A stretch of 64,000 nt of DNA, taken from the NCBI RefSeq assembly GCF_036370855.1, contig NC_088105.1:10421619-10485618 (forward strand), written 5' to 3'. The notes under the pieces are model-generated. The model was not told the DNA's origin and ran no database searches. It saw only the letters and a program-made list of their open reading frames with translations. Positions 52,001 through 63,339 of the stretch are shown here, piece after piece. A program made the translations under genes and the position numbers. Positions within the stretch are counted from its first letter, which is position 1. Each line of letters starts with the position of its first letter. The stretch is from Dromaius novaehollandiae. Its lineage: Eukaryota; Chordata; Aves; Casuariiformes; Dromaiidae.

Positions 52001-55000
52001 GCCTAAAACTAGCTCCCCACATACCATGGCATTCAGAGACTGGTTGGTGGGCCCATGAGCTATGATATACTCCAGCCCATCCGAGTCCAGGCTCGAGGGC
52101 CGCCGGTACTTGAAGATCGTGCCAGCTACCCTGAAGTTCTGGGGGTTGTCAATGGCGGAGTTGCCGTTGAAGAAGAAATGCCCGGATTCATCTGCAAGTG
52201 CTTCAAAGAGAGAGAAAAGGGACAAATGTGACACTCCACGCAGAGCAGTGGGACTGCAATGGCACTGAGGAGAGCAGACAGTTCATCACTGGGAAAAGCC
52301 CTCTAGAAAACAAAGAACTGCAGGCCCTTCAGCGTTCATCTTCCACGCCTGGTCAGATCAGTGGTATCCAATGCCTGGTGCTTTCACTTTCCTCTCCAAC
52401 AAGAGTCTTCATGGCAGGGACCGCTCATAGTGAGCTTGGTTTCCAAACGCTTGAGATGTGATAGCCTTGGTTTTTGGAGAGATGAAGTGCCCCTACGCTG
52501 CCCTGGAGATGCTTGTTGATCCAGCTCTCCCACAGCACAGATGAGGGTGAGCAGAGCCCTCCTCCCACCTCCCAAGCATCTGAACTTGGATCTCCATGTC
52601 CATCCCGCTCCTCTGCTTACCCAGAATGTTTTCTGTTTTCCTGCGCTCAATGATGAGGATGTCCGTGGCACCGGCAGGGATGTTGGTGATGAACACGTAA
52701 CCTGAGGAACAGGAACAGAACAGAGGGTCAGAAAACCATGAGGACAGAATAAAAAGTTCTAGGTAACCAAAGCAGTTCACGGGATAAGTGTGCATGTAGC
52801 ACGGCAGTGCTGCCCTTCAGGGGCAGGATGCTAATGATTTACATGCATGTCGTGCCAGGCCATGAGCTCTAATCCTAGCTCTCCTCTGAAGTCTCTTTAC
52901 ATATCATTATTATAGGTCTCTAAGGCTCAGTCCGAGCACTGCTAGGGGAAGGTACAGGAAGGAATTGAACAAGTATAATAGATTAGCTTTAGGTGTGTGA
53001 ATAAATGTGCCCTCATGCTCTTTCTGCCAAGAGCACAGAAAAAGCTTACCACTGACCAGGACTGATGCTGAACACTGGAAGGAAAAGAGTGTCTGGAGGG
53101 AAAAGGTGGTTTCCTCAGCTCCTGACTCAATAGAGTTTATCTCAAGAGGAGCATAAAAATTGGCCTTCAAAGGGAGAGGAAATAAGGCTCTTAAACTTGC
53201 ATGGTTTGCCAGGCTGTCTTTCCTGTTAGAAAGTTAGGTCTTGCCCATTCTGTAAGACTTTTGAGGACTGGAATGAGAGGCCAAGGATTGTATTGGTACG
53301 GCTGGAGGGGTTAGCACCGTTACTCCTGCTATAGAAAGGGGCCTGAGTGCTTCTCTGGTCTAGTGTCTGTAGTGAACGAGGCAGACTAGTATAACAACAA
53401 CATGAAATGATGTTCCAGAACATCCCAAAACTACAGTTAGTTAACTACTAATGAGCATGGCCACACCACAATCTATTCCTTCTGTGGGTGGAGGAATGGA
53501 CCATGAGGTTGCAAGGGACTGCCCCTCAGCTGTGCCAGCTATAGGGCTGGGGAAAGCAGGAGACCAAGCGCAGGAGTTGAAATAAATGATGTGACCCTCA
53601 ACACAGGAGCTTAAGCTTCCAATGAACTTGTAGCACAAATAAAAGAAGATTCATTGACCTGTTCACATCATCTGATGCGGGCAGGATGCCCAAATCAATA
53701 GGAACAAATAGATCCCCGGCTGCTTCCTATCATAAAGAGGTGAAGGTAAACCTTGCCAACCCAATACACAGCACATCAAACCAATGTCCTCTGATGATTA
53801 AGCTGAAAGGACAAAATACAGGCATTTCAGGAGGGGTGGCTTTCTTCAGATCTTTCCACCAAGCACCTGGGAAACTCCTACCCAGGTTCAGACCAGTCAC
53901 CCTTGACGTTAGCAGGTGGTAAGAAGCAGCAGATGAAGTCTCTGGACTGCGGTAGCAGGGAGTACCTATCTGTGAGATTCCCTTTCGGAAGCTGCCCGAG
54001 ACACGGTGGCAAGTGCTGCCGTCCCCTCCACACACCCTGCATCTGTCCATCGTCCGGGGTGAATACAGGCTCCCATCGCACCCAACTGGCTGCAAAGAAT
54101 AAAAAAAAAAAAAGAGGGTTTCCTGGGGCCACCTCACCTCTACAGATCAGGGTCTTTTCAAGGAAATGCTACCATGTTCTTTAGGAGAGGCTCTAGGTCT
54201 GGCTGTAGGGTAGCTTGGAGAGGAATGATCATCTGCGTAGGGTAGCTTGGAGAGGAATGATGATCTGAAACTCATCTGCGTAACTTGTGACTATCTATCT
54301 TGTGCTCTTGAACATGGGATGGGGGCTTGTGTGTGGAGGTGAATGGAGTAAGAATTGGGGAAGCTGTTTTGGTTCCTTCTGTCTCTACCTTTAGACCAAT
54401 CCTTCTTACTGAAACACTGGCATACACCACCACCCCTTAGAAGATGCTGCATTAAAGGCAGGCGTAGCTGAGGTTGTAAGGCCACTCTCTACATAACGCT
54501 GTATACACTCATCTTCCATGCTTGTAATATGAGAGAAAAATCAGATGAAAGATTTTTGCAATGTTGGATGACTACGAAAACAAACCTGGGATTCTAGTCT
54601 TCTCTGTGCTGGGAGGAAAGTGCTGTCACTCAGTGGGAATGTGTGGATGTATCTAATGTCCTCTGCGTCAACCTCTCTGCTCTGTTCTAGTCCATAGGCA
54701 TCCACAGGCATGTGTAACTACTCCATGCCAGGCCTCAGTTTCACTTCCCTGCTGAGGCCCCTGGCCTTGCGATGACCAGGAGTTCCAGCCACGTGCTTAT
54801 GCTCCCAGCTCCCGCACTACTTCCTTCCAGGGCCTCACCTCACACTTCCCATTGATGCAGACCCCTTGATAGGTCCTGTCCTTGCAGGAGGTACCATCCT
54901 GTGCCCGGGCCATCAGCTGCCTCTCTCCACTCCGGGTGGTGCATTGGAGGTCACATGGTTTGTTGGAGATACTGGTGTAGTCATCTAAAGGAACAAAGAC

Positions 55001-58000
55001 AGAAGATCACCAGGCAGGTCAAGGTGATCAGACATGGGCAGCAAGGAAGGGGGCTTTCCTCTTATCTACATTGCTGATTTGATGTCATCTGGGATGTTCT
55101 TGCTTCCCAAGAGGAGACCCCAAGGCTACAGATCTTGTGGTGGTAAAGGGGTCATGGTATGAGGCTGCAGCTGGGGACCATGCCTAGCGGAAGGAAGAAG
55201 CAGAAGTTTGCCCTGGTGGCAAACCCTCTTCCTTGCCACAGCCTCTCCCCTAAGCATTGCCACTCCCTGTGCCAGATGTGGGGCTCCACATCAGTGGATC
55301 CCAGGCCATGCATAAATACATGAGAGCAAGCAAAACCTGTGAGAGAGCTGACAGCTGCGTGAGGCTGTGGCCAGCTACATCCCATCCAACTGAGCAGCTT
55401 AACCTAGAGGTGTGTATGTTCTGTGTCCCCTCTGCAGTTAATGGAAAGAGCGAAACAGGCATGTCCGGAAAGAGAGTCAGATCTCGGGTGAGCTGAATCT
55501 GGGCCTCAGGAGCCATGTGGCAACCCATGTGAAATAATTTGGTGGTCTCTGTCTCCTCTGTGCAGGAAATGGTTGTGCCTCCTGGTCAGAATAACCCACC
55601 ACCATCCCTGTGGGAAGGCATGCTGGGTGACAGAGGCAGCCAAGCCGGGAGAAAGCATGAAGAGAGTGAACACGCACTCTGCCAAGATGATTGCTGGGAC
55701 TGCCAAGACAGCTCAAGAGAAGCCTGCGCCCTGCCAGCACACCGGTGCCTGCTGAGGTAGGATCCAAAACGGGAGCAGATATGGTGAGAGAGGAGGCCTG
55801 GCTGGGTGGAGTGGCTCTGTGAAGAGACAGGGAATGATCCCTTCAAAGCAGGGAGCATAGGGAAACTTTCAAACCAGTCAGTTGTGCCCATCTCTTGTCG
55901 CCTGTGACCTTCCCCTCTTCCATCCTGTGTCTGAGACAATCCTACAGGTGCTTTCTCACCCTGATCCCCTGCCCCTGTCTTTGTACGGAGGCTGTGGAGA
56001 CCCACCTGGATAAAGGGGTGTCCAGTGGTAGTAGCGCTTCCCAAAGGCTTTGGCATTGAAACTGGAGCACTGCTGTTGTTTGAAGCTTGCCGTGTTGGCT
56101 GGACAGGGCTGTAGAGGGAATAAACACAGTCAAAAGCTCCCTATGACATAGCTATGCTTGTGACAACTGCTTGTCCCAACTGCATTCTTGAAGGATGCAG
56201 CTGTCCTGTCCACCCTGGAAGAGGGCAATCAGTGCCGGCCTTTGAGGTGCTGCAGTAGCCAGCAGCTAGGAGGCAGCAAGGCCAGGCCTCCATCTCTAAG
56301 GGCCTCTCAGACAGCTGTATTTAAATTCTGCAAAAATTACTTGCAGGAAAGAAAAAAGCATATTGTAAGAACTTCTCCCAACACAACATGTTTTTATATC
56401 CTTTTCGCCACCTTTCACAGAGAGCAGAACCTGTTTCCCACGCGTTCAAAGGCACACCAGCAACTGCCCCAGGAGTGGACTACACCCCTTGTCAGCGCTC
56501 TTCTGGCAGACCAGTCGCACCCTGAGTGCAGATGCTCTCGCAGCTCCAAGTGTGGCACCCTCGGTTCCACATGCCCCAGTGAGGACCCGGCAGCGCTGGA
56601 AGTGGTTCTCACCTGCTGCTGGCACAGCTGGTAGTGCTTGGCTTGGCCGACGCACATGGTGCTGTTTGTTCCCTGGGGCATCTGGAGCCTGCAAAGCGGA
56701 GAGAGCAAGCAGTAATGAGTTGGAGGACTGTGAAGTACTAAAACACTGAGGCTGAGAAGTCACACCTGACATAATGGGGTGAAGCAAGGCAGGCATTTTA
56801 TCAGCACAAAGCTTTCTGGATCTGGATTAGCCAACATTTCCTATGAAACACGTTTTCAGTGCTTTTGGGTGGACTTTGATTTTAGGTTACTCTTGGTTTG
56901 GGGCAGGCTGAGCATAAGGGGAGTATCTGCAGTATGACTATGCTGTCTCCTTTCACCTCTGAGCCCCAAAAGGGTTAATGTGACATAAGGTCAATAGATA
57001 CCGATGATCCACCTTTCCCATGGAAGCACTCATAATTTGCAGTGACCAGGGATTTCAGGACTCACTAGGCAGTAGGCAGAGAGATGGCACCTCTCACAGG
57101 GACTGGCTACCTCAAAAAATTACCAGGGAAGGCTTTGTACTGATGACGGACCAAAGCCCATCAAGTTTCTCAACACCTGATGCTTTAGTTCAGGCCATCA
57201 AAAGTTCTGGCGATGCAGGAGTCCTTGACTGATGCAGAGGCTAAAAAACTCTTGAACGCTGAGAAGAAATGCTGAGACTACAGATTAGGGCAATGTGCTC
57301 TCTGTAAAGGTCAGCAGCAGACAATGGGTTAATAGTATTGGAAACTTAGTGTGCTGTGTAAAGAGGGACCATGTAGACATATTTAAGCTGGACTGGTCAG
57401 AGGTAGCGCAGCTATCCCTCAGAGCAGTGCTTTACACAGTGTAGACAAAGCCTAACTTTGCACCATAAGGCTTCAAAATTGCCATCCCTTCCAGCTGAAG
57501 AAGAGGCTGCCTGCAGACTCAGGCAGAAATTGTTTCATTGGGCATGCCTGGCTCACACTGAAGCTGCTTTCCTTAAGCTGCAGAAACCTTCTGGCTGGGT
57601 TTTATGTTTTGTTGCTGTTGTTGTTGTTGCTGTTTTTTAATTCAGGCTTAAATTCTGGAATAAGACTCTACAGCAAAGCCCTCCCCTGCCCAGGTTGTGG
57701 GGTCATGGATAGAGCAGAAGCTGAACTGGGAGGAGCTCTCTCTTCTTGAGGCAGGCAAAGGGCAGAAAGGCTGCTCTGGTTGTGCAGGGGCACAGGAAAG
57801 CCCCAGGCTCCTTCCCAGCTACTGTTTCCCATAACGGCCATGTGTGCTGGGGAGTAGGAGCAGGGTCGGAGACGCTGGCAAGCCTCATTAGTGGCGAGGC
57901 TGCGTCCAGGCGGACGGTACCTCCACACATCCAGACCCTCATTATGCTGCCAGCCAGCCCACATAAAAGCAGTTTTCTTTTCTTCGGAAGGAAGGGGAAC

Positions 58001-58964
58001 GGGAGGGGGCCCGGTCTGAGCTGCCTCCGCTCAGGAGCGCGCTCATGCAGAAAGGAAAGGAGCCGAGCAGCCCCCGGGGCTCGCTGCGGATGCTGGCTCT
58101 CATTAGCGTCTCCGGAGCCTGGTGCAGCAGGTTAGCCTGGTGCCCCGCTGCAGCGAGGAGGGCTTGGCAGCGGCCAACCCAGCAGGCAACACGGGAGCTT
58201 GGGCAGCTGAGGCTCTCCCTGCTCCCACAAACCTGCTCAGCCAGTGCCACGGCTGTGGTAGCTGGAGGGGACAAACGGAGACGTAGGTGACAAAGGGAGA
58301 TGCTGTCAAGTGATGGAATCAGATAAATGATAGGGAAAGAAATCTTGCAAGCTCTGCAGGCAATAAGGAGGGGAAATTGCTGAGATGCAGCTGAGCTGGC
58401 TGCTGGCAGGAGTAAATCAAGTCCCCAGAAGGTGTCTGGGAATACGCAGCCACATCCTAAGCACAGGAGCTGGTTACAAATCAGGGTCAGGCTGGGCAGA
58501 ACAGCAGCAGTAAGTTGGGGTTTGTGAAGGAAAGGGGAGCTGGAATAAAGCTCATCTCCTCCAGCCCACAACCCCTTCAAGTCTCCCACAGACCCCAAGA
58601 GGTGAGCAGCCCTTGCCCTCCATAAGATGAGCTAGGCAGAGGGACATGTTACAGGGCCTGCCCCACTTGCAGGGTGCTTCGCCCACGTCAACCGTCCCCA
58701 CCGCAGCTGCTCACCGCCTGCCCCATGGCAGCGGCCCCCATCCTTGGGAGCATGGGTGACCCTGCAAACTGGGTGGCAGCTCCAGCACCCAGGCCCGGGC
58801 GCCCCCCGGGATGTGACTCACCTCTGCCGCAAGCAGTGCCTCTCCCGAGACATCACACCTCCGCCGCAGGATCGGGAGCAGGTGGACCAGGAGCTCCACT
58901 CTCCCCACCACTTGGTGACCTCTTCGTCCCAGGGGCCAGCTCCATCTGCTGCCTCACTACTGTC
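42953..58964 (-). CDS. ADAMTSL2-like secreted glycoprotein, 17 exons, 5' end missing (putative ADAMTSL2 ohnologue)
   Basis: ADAMTS-like proteins are secreted matrix proteins without protease domain; ADAMTSL2 binds LTBP1/fibrillin and limits TGF-beta signalling. Minus-strand order: TSP1 repeat 1 ([18 protein letters not shown]), cysteine-rich module ([16 protein letters not shown]), spacer ([18 protein letters not shown]), a variable linker with N-glycosylation sequons, six more TSP1 repeats, and a six-cysteine PLAC domain ending [12 protein letters not shown]. That is exactly the ADAMTSL2 plan, and motif-level similarity is to ADAMTSL2 rather than other ADAMTSL members. All junctions are GT-AG and phases close, apart from ambiguous donors flanking the linker. 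The signal-peptide exon, further right, was not found. It lies tail-to-tail with FAM163A, whereas ADAMTSL2 proper sits tail-to-tail with FAM163B in human, so a duplicate is likelier than the orthologue. Confidence 0.88.
43192..43336 (-). CDS. ADAMTSL2-like exon: TSP1 repeat 7
   Basis: [45 protein letters not shown]. It matches the last ADAMTSL2 repeat (CSKTCG; V.MR.VKCYQG). Acceptor tcccgacag, donor CACCAG|GTAAGA. Confidence 0.95.
43999..44175 (-). CDS. ADAMTSL2-like exon: TSP1 repeat 6
   Basis: [30 protein letters not shown]-type middle, [16 protein letters not shown]. The O-fucose acceptor Ser/Thr is replaced by Ala (CDAACG). Acceptor tctctcag, donor TCTCAG|GTAGGG. Confidence 0.94.
46120..46290 (-). 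CDS. ADAMTSL2-like exon: TSP1 repeat 5
   Basis: [56 protein letters not shown] is shared almost exactly with ADAMTSL2. Acceptor attcctccaag, donor GACCAG|GTAAAG. Confidence 0.96.
46728..46883 (-). CDS. ADAMTSL2-like exon: TSP1 repeat 4
   Basis: [38 protein letters not shown]. The O-fucose position is Gln (CSAQCG), as human ADAMTSL2 also departs there. Acceptor ctttgcag, donor GCCCG|GTGAGT. Confidence 0.95.
47291..47504 (-). CDS. ADAMTSL2-like exon: TSP1 repeat 3
   Basis: [40 protein letters not shown] and [12 protein letters not shown]. It includes the CSRTCG O-fucose motif. Acceptor cttgaggag (weak pyrimidine tract), donor TCTGAG|GTAGGC. Confidence 0.95.
48050..48176 (-). CDS. ADAMTSL2-like exon: TSP1 repeat 2 (end)
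   Basis: [40 protein letters not shown] and QP. This is nearly identical to ADAMTSL2 at [13 protein letters not shown]. Acceptor gtccagcag, donor GCCCAG|GTGAGT. Confidence 0.96.
49199..49305 (-). CDS. ADAMTSL2-like exon: TSP1 repeat 2 (start)
   Basis: [20 protein letters not shown] then [23 protein letters not shown]...PCS.TCT is specific to ADAMTSL2. Acceptor tctccacag, donor CATCAG|GTAGGT. Confidence 0.95.
50165..50585 (-). CDS. ADAMTSL2-like exon: linker with basic Cys pair (donor uncertain)
   Basis: Open from [20 protein letters not shown] through [32 protein letters not shown] and [15 protein letters not shown]. It has two sequons (NST, NYS), two cysteines and an RXXR motif (RLAR). Acceptor ttcctctag is good. 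Donor GAAAG|GTGGCA at 50165 gives the phase needed by the next exon. I cannot align this exon to human ADAMTSL2, so its inclusion rests on position, phase and openness. Confidence 0.6.
51418..51733 (-). CDS. ADAMTSL2-like exon: end of spacer and N-glycan-type linker (donor uncertain)
   Basis: It starts [20 protein letters not shown], the NGK.P.I.(Y/F)(D/E)YT spacer end, then enters a variable acidic region with sequons in FNATW and TNSTS. Acceptor gcctccag is clear. A phase-1 donor is required: CAAG|GTGGAG at 51418 is the better match; ATTG|GTGGAG at 51322 would add an acidic REEEEED segment. Confidence 0.75.
52025..52200 (-). CDS. ADAMTSL2-like exon: spacer, second part
   Basis: [40 protein letters not shown] and [20 protein letters not shown] is a sequon. 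Acceptor ctttgaag, donor GCCATG|GTATGT. Confidence 0.95.
52621..52701 (-). CDS. ADAMTSL2-like exon: spacer, first part
   Basis: [20 protein letters not shown] then RKTENIL. IPAGA.DI.I.ER is the standard spacer opening. Acceptor ttcctcag, donor CTGG|GTAAGC. Confidence 0.95.
53966..54089 (-). CDS. ADAMTSL2-like exon: [19 protein letters not shown]
   Basis: [20 protein letters not shown] and [17 protein letters not shown] form the hallmark D.CG.C.GDGSSC segment ending the cysteine-rich module and entering the spacer. Acceptor tttgcag, donor AGATAG|GTACTC. Confidence 0.95.
54205..54268. repeat. 32-bp tandem duplication in an intron
   Basis: Two adjacent copies (54205-54236, 54237-54268) beginning gtagggtagcttggagagga differ at one base. 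They lie just upstream (gene sense) of the exon at 53966-54089. Confidence 0.9.
54839..54984 (-). CDS. ADAMTSL2-like exon: cysteine-rich module
   Basis: [20 protein letters not shown] then [20 protein letters not shown] and GVCINGKCE. The cysteine spacing is that of ADAMTS/ADAMTSL cysteine-rich domains. Acceptor cctttag, donor TGTGAG|GTGAGG. Confidence 0.95.
56006..56108 (-). CDS. ADAMTSL2-like exon: start of cysteine-rich module
   Basis: [20 protein letters not shown] then [10 protein letters not shown] matches the QC.SFN......W.PLYPDDY segment of ADAMTSL2. Acceptor ctctacag, donor ATCCAG|GTGGGT. Confidence 0.92.
56613..56688 (-). CDS. ADAMTSL2-like exon: end of TSP1 repeat 1
   Basis: It encodes [20 protein letters not shown] and LCQQQ. 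This is the C-terminal strand of the first TSP1 repeat with sequon NST. Acceptor gctttgcag, donor CAGCAG|GTGAGA. It joins the previous exon through an Arg codon. Confidence 0.9.
58822..58964 (-). CDS. ADAMTSL2-like exon: acidic N-terminus and TSP1 repeat 1 (start)
   Basis: It reads [20 protein letters not shown] then [17 protein letters not shown] and RERHCLRQR. It carries the WxxWxxW C-mannosylation motif and CSRSCG O-fucosylation motif. The acceptor tttccgtcag lies to the right; the donor is GCAGAG|GTGAGT. Confidence 0.93.
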
Positions 58965-61900
58965 CTGACGGAAACAGAGGACAGTTGGCTGGAGAACCTG
59001 CCTCCCCCGGCCACCCCGCCTGCGAGGTGAACCTGCTGCCGTTATCCTGCTTTGGTTTCCTGCATACCCGTCTCCAAGACTACCACATGGGCAAACGCTT
59101 TGTTCCTGAAAGACAAATCTGGCAAAGCTAAGGTCTCCTTGCCCTAAAGCCATCATTGCAGCAGGTTGTTGTTGGCTGTGGCTCTCTCTTTCCCACCAGG
59201 TAAGTGCTTCTATGTTTTAGCCAGATTTTTTCATGGCAGTATCTTCCTCTTTTATGTTTGATGGCCTAAAAGCTCTCAGAGATCTTTGCAGACTCGCACG
59301 TGGAGGAACTTGCTGACTGTTCACTGAAATACAGCTGTGAATGGTGTTGAACACAGCCATGAGTTTAGGACAGCACAGTGATTGAAAGTGATTTATCCAG
59401 CTGAAAATGCTGACAATGTTCTAGCATTAATAGAGGAAAATGAATAACTTCTGCGTGTGTAAAGTCTGTTATGTTAAAATAAAGGAGTACAGGGAAGTTA
59501 TATCAATGTTACTGTTAGCAAAACGTGCTGGTTTGTGGCCGTGGCTGGTAGTCCTGTTGTGAAGAGCTAATCTGAAAATGTAGTTGATAGATGTGAAAGA
59601 AAACTCAGCAAGGGTTGCTCATTGCTAAATGTGCTCAGTTCACTGTTTTGGTTGACCGTCTCTTGGCTTTACGCTCTTTTATGGTGTAATAAAACTGAAG
59701 CGCTATTTGTCTTGTAGTCTAATCTCTCCTGCCTAAGAACTCGTTGTTTCTACACCATCTGCCAACAGAACATCCTCTGGGCAGAGGAGATAATAATATT
59801 TGCATAAAAACAGCTGTAAGTTGTAACTTAGCATGGTCGAAGTGTGCAGAGTGTGTCTTCTTAGTGATAATGCCACCAATTGAAGCATATTGAAAGTAAC
59901 CTACTCTGTTCCAAAAAAGCACCATGTTACCTTATGATCTATTTTTTTAGTGATCACAGTAACTGATTTTGAAAACAATACAACAGCTTGAATTCTTAGC
60001 TGTACTTAGATGTTCTGGATGGAGCTGACTTGTCTGACAGAGACCAAGCACTGGCTAGCAGCTAAACTGGTAAAGAGAAAAAGCAAATTTAAAAGAAGCA
60101 AACATGTTTTCAAATATACCTTTTTTGCTTTTGCCAAATGTTCATTTCAACCTATGTCCTATGAGAATTTTTGCCTGCCTGCATTATCAGCCTATAAATG
60201 GAAATGATGACTATGTAACTTTTGTAGTCACAAAGGGAAGAAATTAAAGGTCTCTTATTGCAGGATATTTTCAGTTAAAGTCTTTCCCTGACCCCTTCTA
60301 CGCTCCTCTATGATAAGCGTCTCAAGACCTGTGGAGGGAGAGCCCTTCGTGACTGTCGGGAGGGAGAAGGACAATGATTTATCTGGCCTTCACGTGGAAA
60401 GCTCAACATAGCTGGGGTAAGACCTCACATCTATAATCAAAGCTGGTGTCTTACCGCTTGACTACATTGTCAAGAGCACCATGAGGCACGTGGAGTGCCT
60501 AGAGGGAAGGCACATGGACCAAAAGCAGTAGTACAGTATCTATGCGGCTCTAGCAGCAGTAATAAAAATCAGTGCAGCTGGGACCTGTGAGAGAGTGTGG
60601 CTCCAGAGACCTCGCGATCCAACTAGGTGAGACAAGAGAGAAGGGAAGCAGCAAAGGGAAGTGAAGTACCCTGTCCTCCTGACCTAACCCTGGAGACGGA
60701 AAAGATTTTGTGTATTTGCAGTACAGTCCACAGACCCTATCGCTCTCAAGTGTGAGAGAGCTGCCGCTGCCTGGGGGAAGAGGGCTAGTGAGACGAGAGC
60801 CGCCGGCCCCGCCGGCCTGCCAAGGCACCGGGGTGCTCCAGGGTGCCTGGAGAGGGAGAAGGCACGTTTTGTTCCCTGGCATTAGCTAAGGCACAGTGGT
60901 GGAAAGCTGTTGGCTCCTGTTCAGGGTTACTGCTCTTGCCTGCTCTGCCTGGATGCAGGAGCACTGGCAGGGTTGAGGTTTGGGGAGGAAACAGAGCAGG
61001 CTAGAAACACTGGAGCAGAAAAAAGGCACAGGTCCAGTGTCTGTACGGTGGCTCTGCCTAGGCTTGGATTAGGGCTCTGCCTAAAGGAGGTAAGAGGATG
61101 AGGTACTATTCCTTAGGTGAAGAGAAATATAAGGGCTGGAAATTACAAGAAGATAGACCATATTCCTGTTCAGCCAGGTGCTCTCTGCGAGAGTTTCCCC
61201 CGAGGCTCTTGTGGTTTGGCATGCGGTGGTTATACAGCTGCAGTTCTTCCTCTCTGAGGCTAACCAAGTGCTGTCAGTGCCTCAACACCGGCGCTGGCGG
61301 CCTGCAGCCAAATAGGTGAGGGTCACCCTCCCGTCCCCTTCTTGGGACTAACCTCCTCGTGACCAGAGCTTAAAACCCAACCTGCTATAATTGAAGGATC
61401 ACGGCATGTAGTACAGCTTCTGTGGACTGGTGCAGAGGGAGCACTGCAGTGGATTATGCATGCAACCCTCTTTCTAGTGCTCCTGCACAGAGACTGAAAA
61501 CATAAGGGAGGGCAAGACGCTTTTCCAGGATGAAATACCTGTGGCTGTCGCTGGCTTTGCCAATATCAACCACAGAAGCATCGGTCTCTATGCCAGCACC
61601 ACTACAAGCTTTTTCTGTCTAACCGACGACTCAGTGGCTGTTTCTCTTCTCTCCCCCCACCAAACAGGCTACCGAAACACAGCGCTCCAGCCCTGCAGAG
61701 CAGGGGGGGCTGGGACTGATGCGCTGTCAGTGCTCCCGGCAGGCTTGCTGAAGAGCTGAAAGCGATAAAATAAATTCTCCAATGATTCCCTGCCACGCTC
61801 TGGATCAGCTGTAAGCTGCACTGCTTTCCCAGAAACCTGGAAATAACTGCAATTACTGTGTCATCAGCCTGGCCTTCCTTATTGCTTATCGTCGTGCCTA

Positions 61901-63330
61901 ATCTTCAGGATCATAAGTGCCTGTGCCCCAGGAAAAAGCTGTCTAGGAAGAGAGACAACAAATGTCCCTATTTGGTTGTACTCATTAGAAAAACTTGGAG
62001 GGGGAAGCTCTGCTCTGCAGGTCTGACATCCCTTGAGGCCCCATCTACCACCGAAATGCAGAAGGAGCTGCTGCAGGCTGCTCCGCTCAGTGTTGTCAAA
62101 GCTTGTAAGACTATTAGAAGTAGCAGCTGAAAACAAATTAAACTCTCCACAGCCCTTTTCTGACTGCATGTCCTCTACCAAAAATCTCCCTGATCCCTTA
62201 CTTAAGGACTTCTCTATACAGCAAACCACACTAACTGAAATATTAAGTAGCTTTAGATGCCTTAAGGCATCTGCAATGGAGAACGGATTCTCATCTTACA
62301 CTCTTGGAAATGAATGACCATGTTTAGCCACCTGGTTTGGGTTCCCTGTGTCGTACTCTGATTAAAGCTGTGGTGACGGACTCTACCACAGCACTGCAAA
62401 CACACTACCGTTAACAATTCTGCCCTATGTTTTACAAAAAGCTGATGTTTGGCTAAAGTTTTTTCTCATTCTATCATTGTTTTATCACATTTGGGTAGAC
62501 TAGATGGTTTATATGAGAGATTCAATGCCGGACACAGCCACAAAACCAAATTTTGCCTAGAAAAATCAAGACAATATTTTAGAATAAACTTCCCTGGATG
62601 GGGGGGAACCAGGAGATAAAATGAGCAATGCAGACTAATTTTTGCAGGATCAGGAAGAACACCAACCTGGGGAAAAATAAGCTTGCTAAAGATGTGCTGT
62701 TGCAGAAGACAAGCGACAGAAATCTGGATGTATAATGAGATGCAGAAGAGAAACAAATGGGAAAGCCAGTGAACAGAAGCCAGCTGAGAACTATGAAGTC
62801 CTGTCTCTAATCCTGCAGTGACAGAAAGTTCACAGGCAACTGCTGCACTTCATTACAAAATACTTGATCCAAACAAGCCATTGCCTTGAAGTGGGATAAC
62901 ACGCTTATCCTGGGGCATGCAGATAGAAAAGCTGGAAATTTGTGAAGGGAAAGAAGGGAGCGATATGTCGGGTATGAAAGGAGCATCTACACCATCGTTT
63001 TTTCAGAGGTGTTGAGCGTACCAAGCCTCGTTAGCTTCACACAGGGAGAAATTTGCCTGCCCTATCCAGGAATTTCTGTTACGTTCTTTGTACGGTTGTG
63101 TTGTGTGTGGAAAACGGGGAGAACCGCTGGAGACCAAGGCTCGAGCACAGCGCTGATGAGCTGAACCTACTCCTCTAGGCGTGAAGGAAGGATTTCACTC
63201 TTTAGCTTGGCCTGACTCGCTCTGTAAAGCTTCTCTCTGCCTTAGCCCTACAGCAAAGGGGTGAGTAGAGGAGGCAACCGGTGTCTGTGAAGATAAAACG
63301 CAGTGAAAACAAGGCATTTGAGCTTTACAA
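58965..63330. other. 5' region or first intron of the ADAMTSL2-like gene; nothing recognised
   Basis: The signal-peptide exon should lie here or further right, but no convincing ATG-plus-hydrophobic exon with a phase-0 donor was found on the minus strand. The DNA is AT-richer than the islands on the left and shows no recognisable gene or repeat. Confidence 0.45.
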
Positions 63331-63339
63331 CGAAGGCGG

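Noticed and set aside
58965-59156. Read-through upstream of the first visible ADAMTSL2-like exon (frame starting MMALGQGDLS)
   Set aside because: No hydrophobic signal, and a clean acceptor (tttccgtcag) separates it from the exon; this is intron.
61968-62150. Minus-strand signal-peptide-like frame (LICFQLLLLIVLQALTTLSG) as first exon of the ADAMTSL2-like gene
   Set aside because: The apparent start is GTG, there is no in-frame ATG before an upstream stop, and the donor candidates are poor.
62466-62756. Second minus-strand hydrophobic frame (LFCISLYIQISVACLL) as signal-peptide exon
   Set aside because: It starts at TTG rather than ATG and has no good phase-0 donor after the hydrophobic part.
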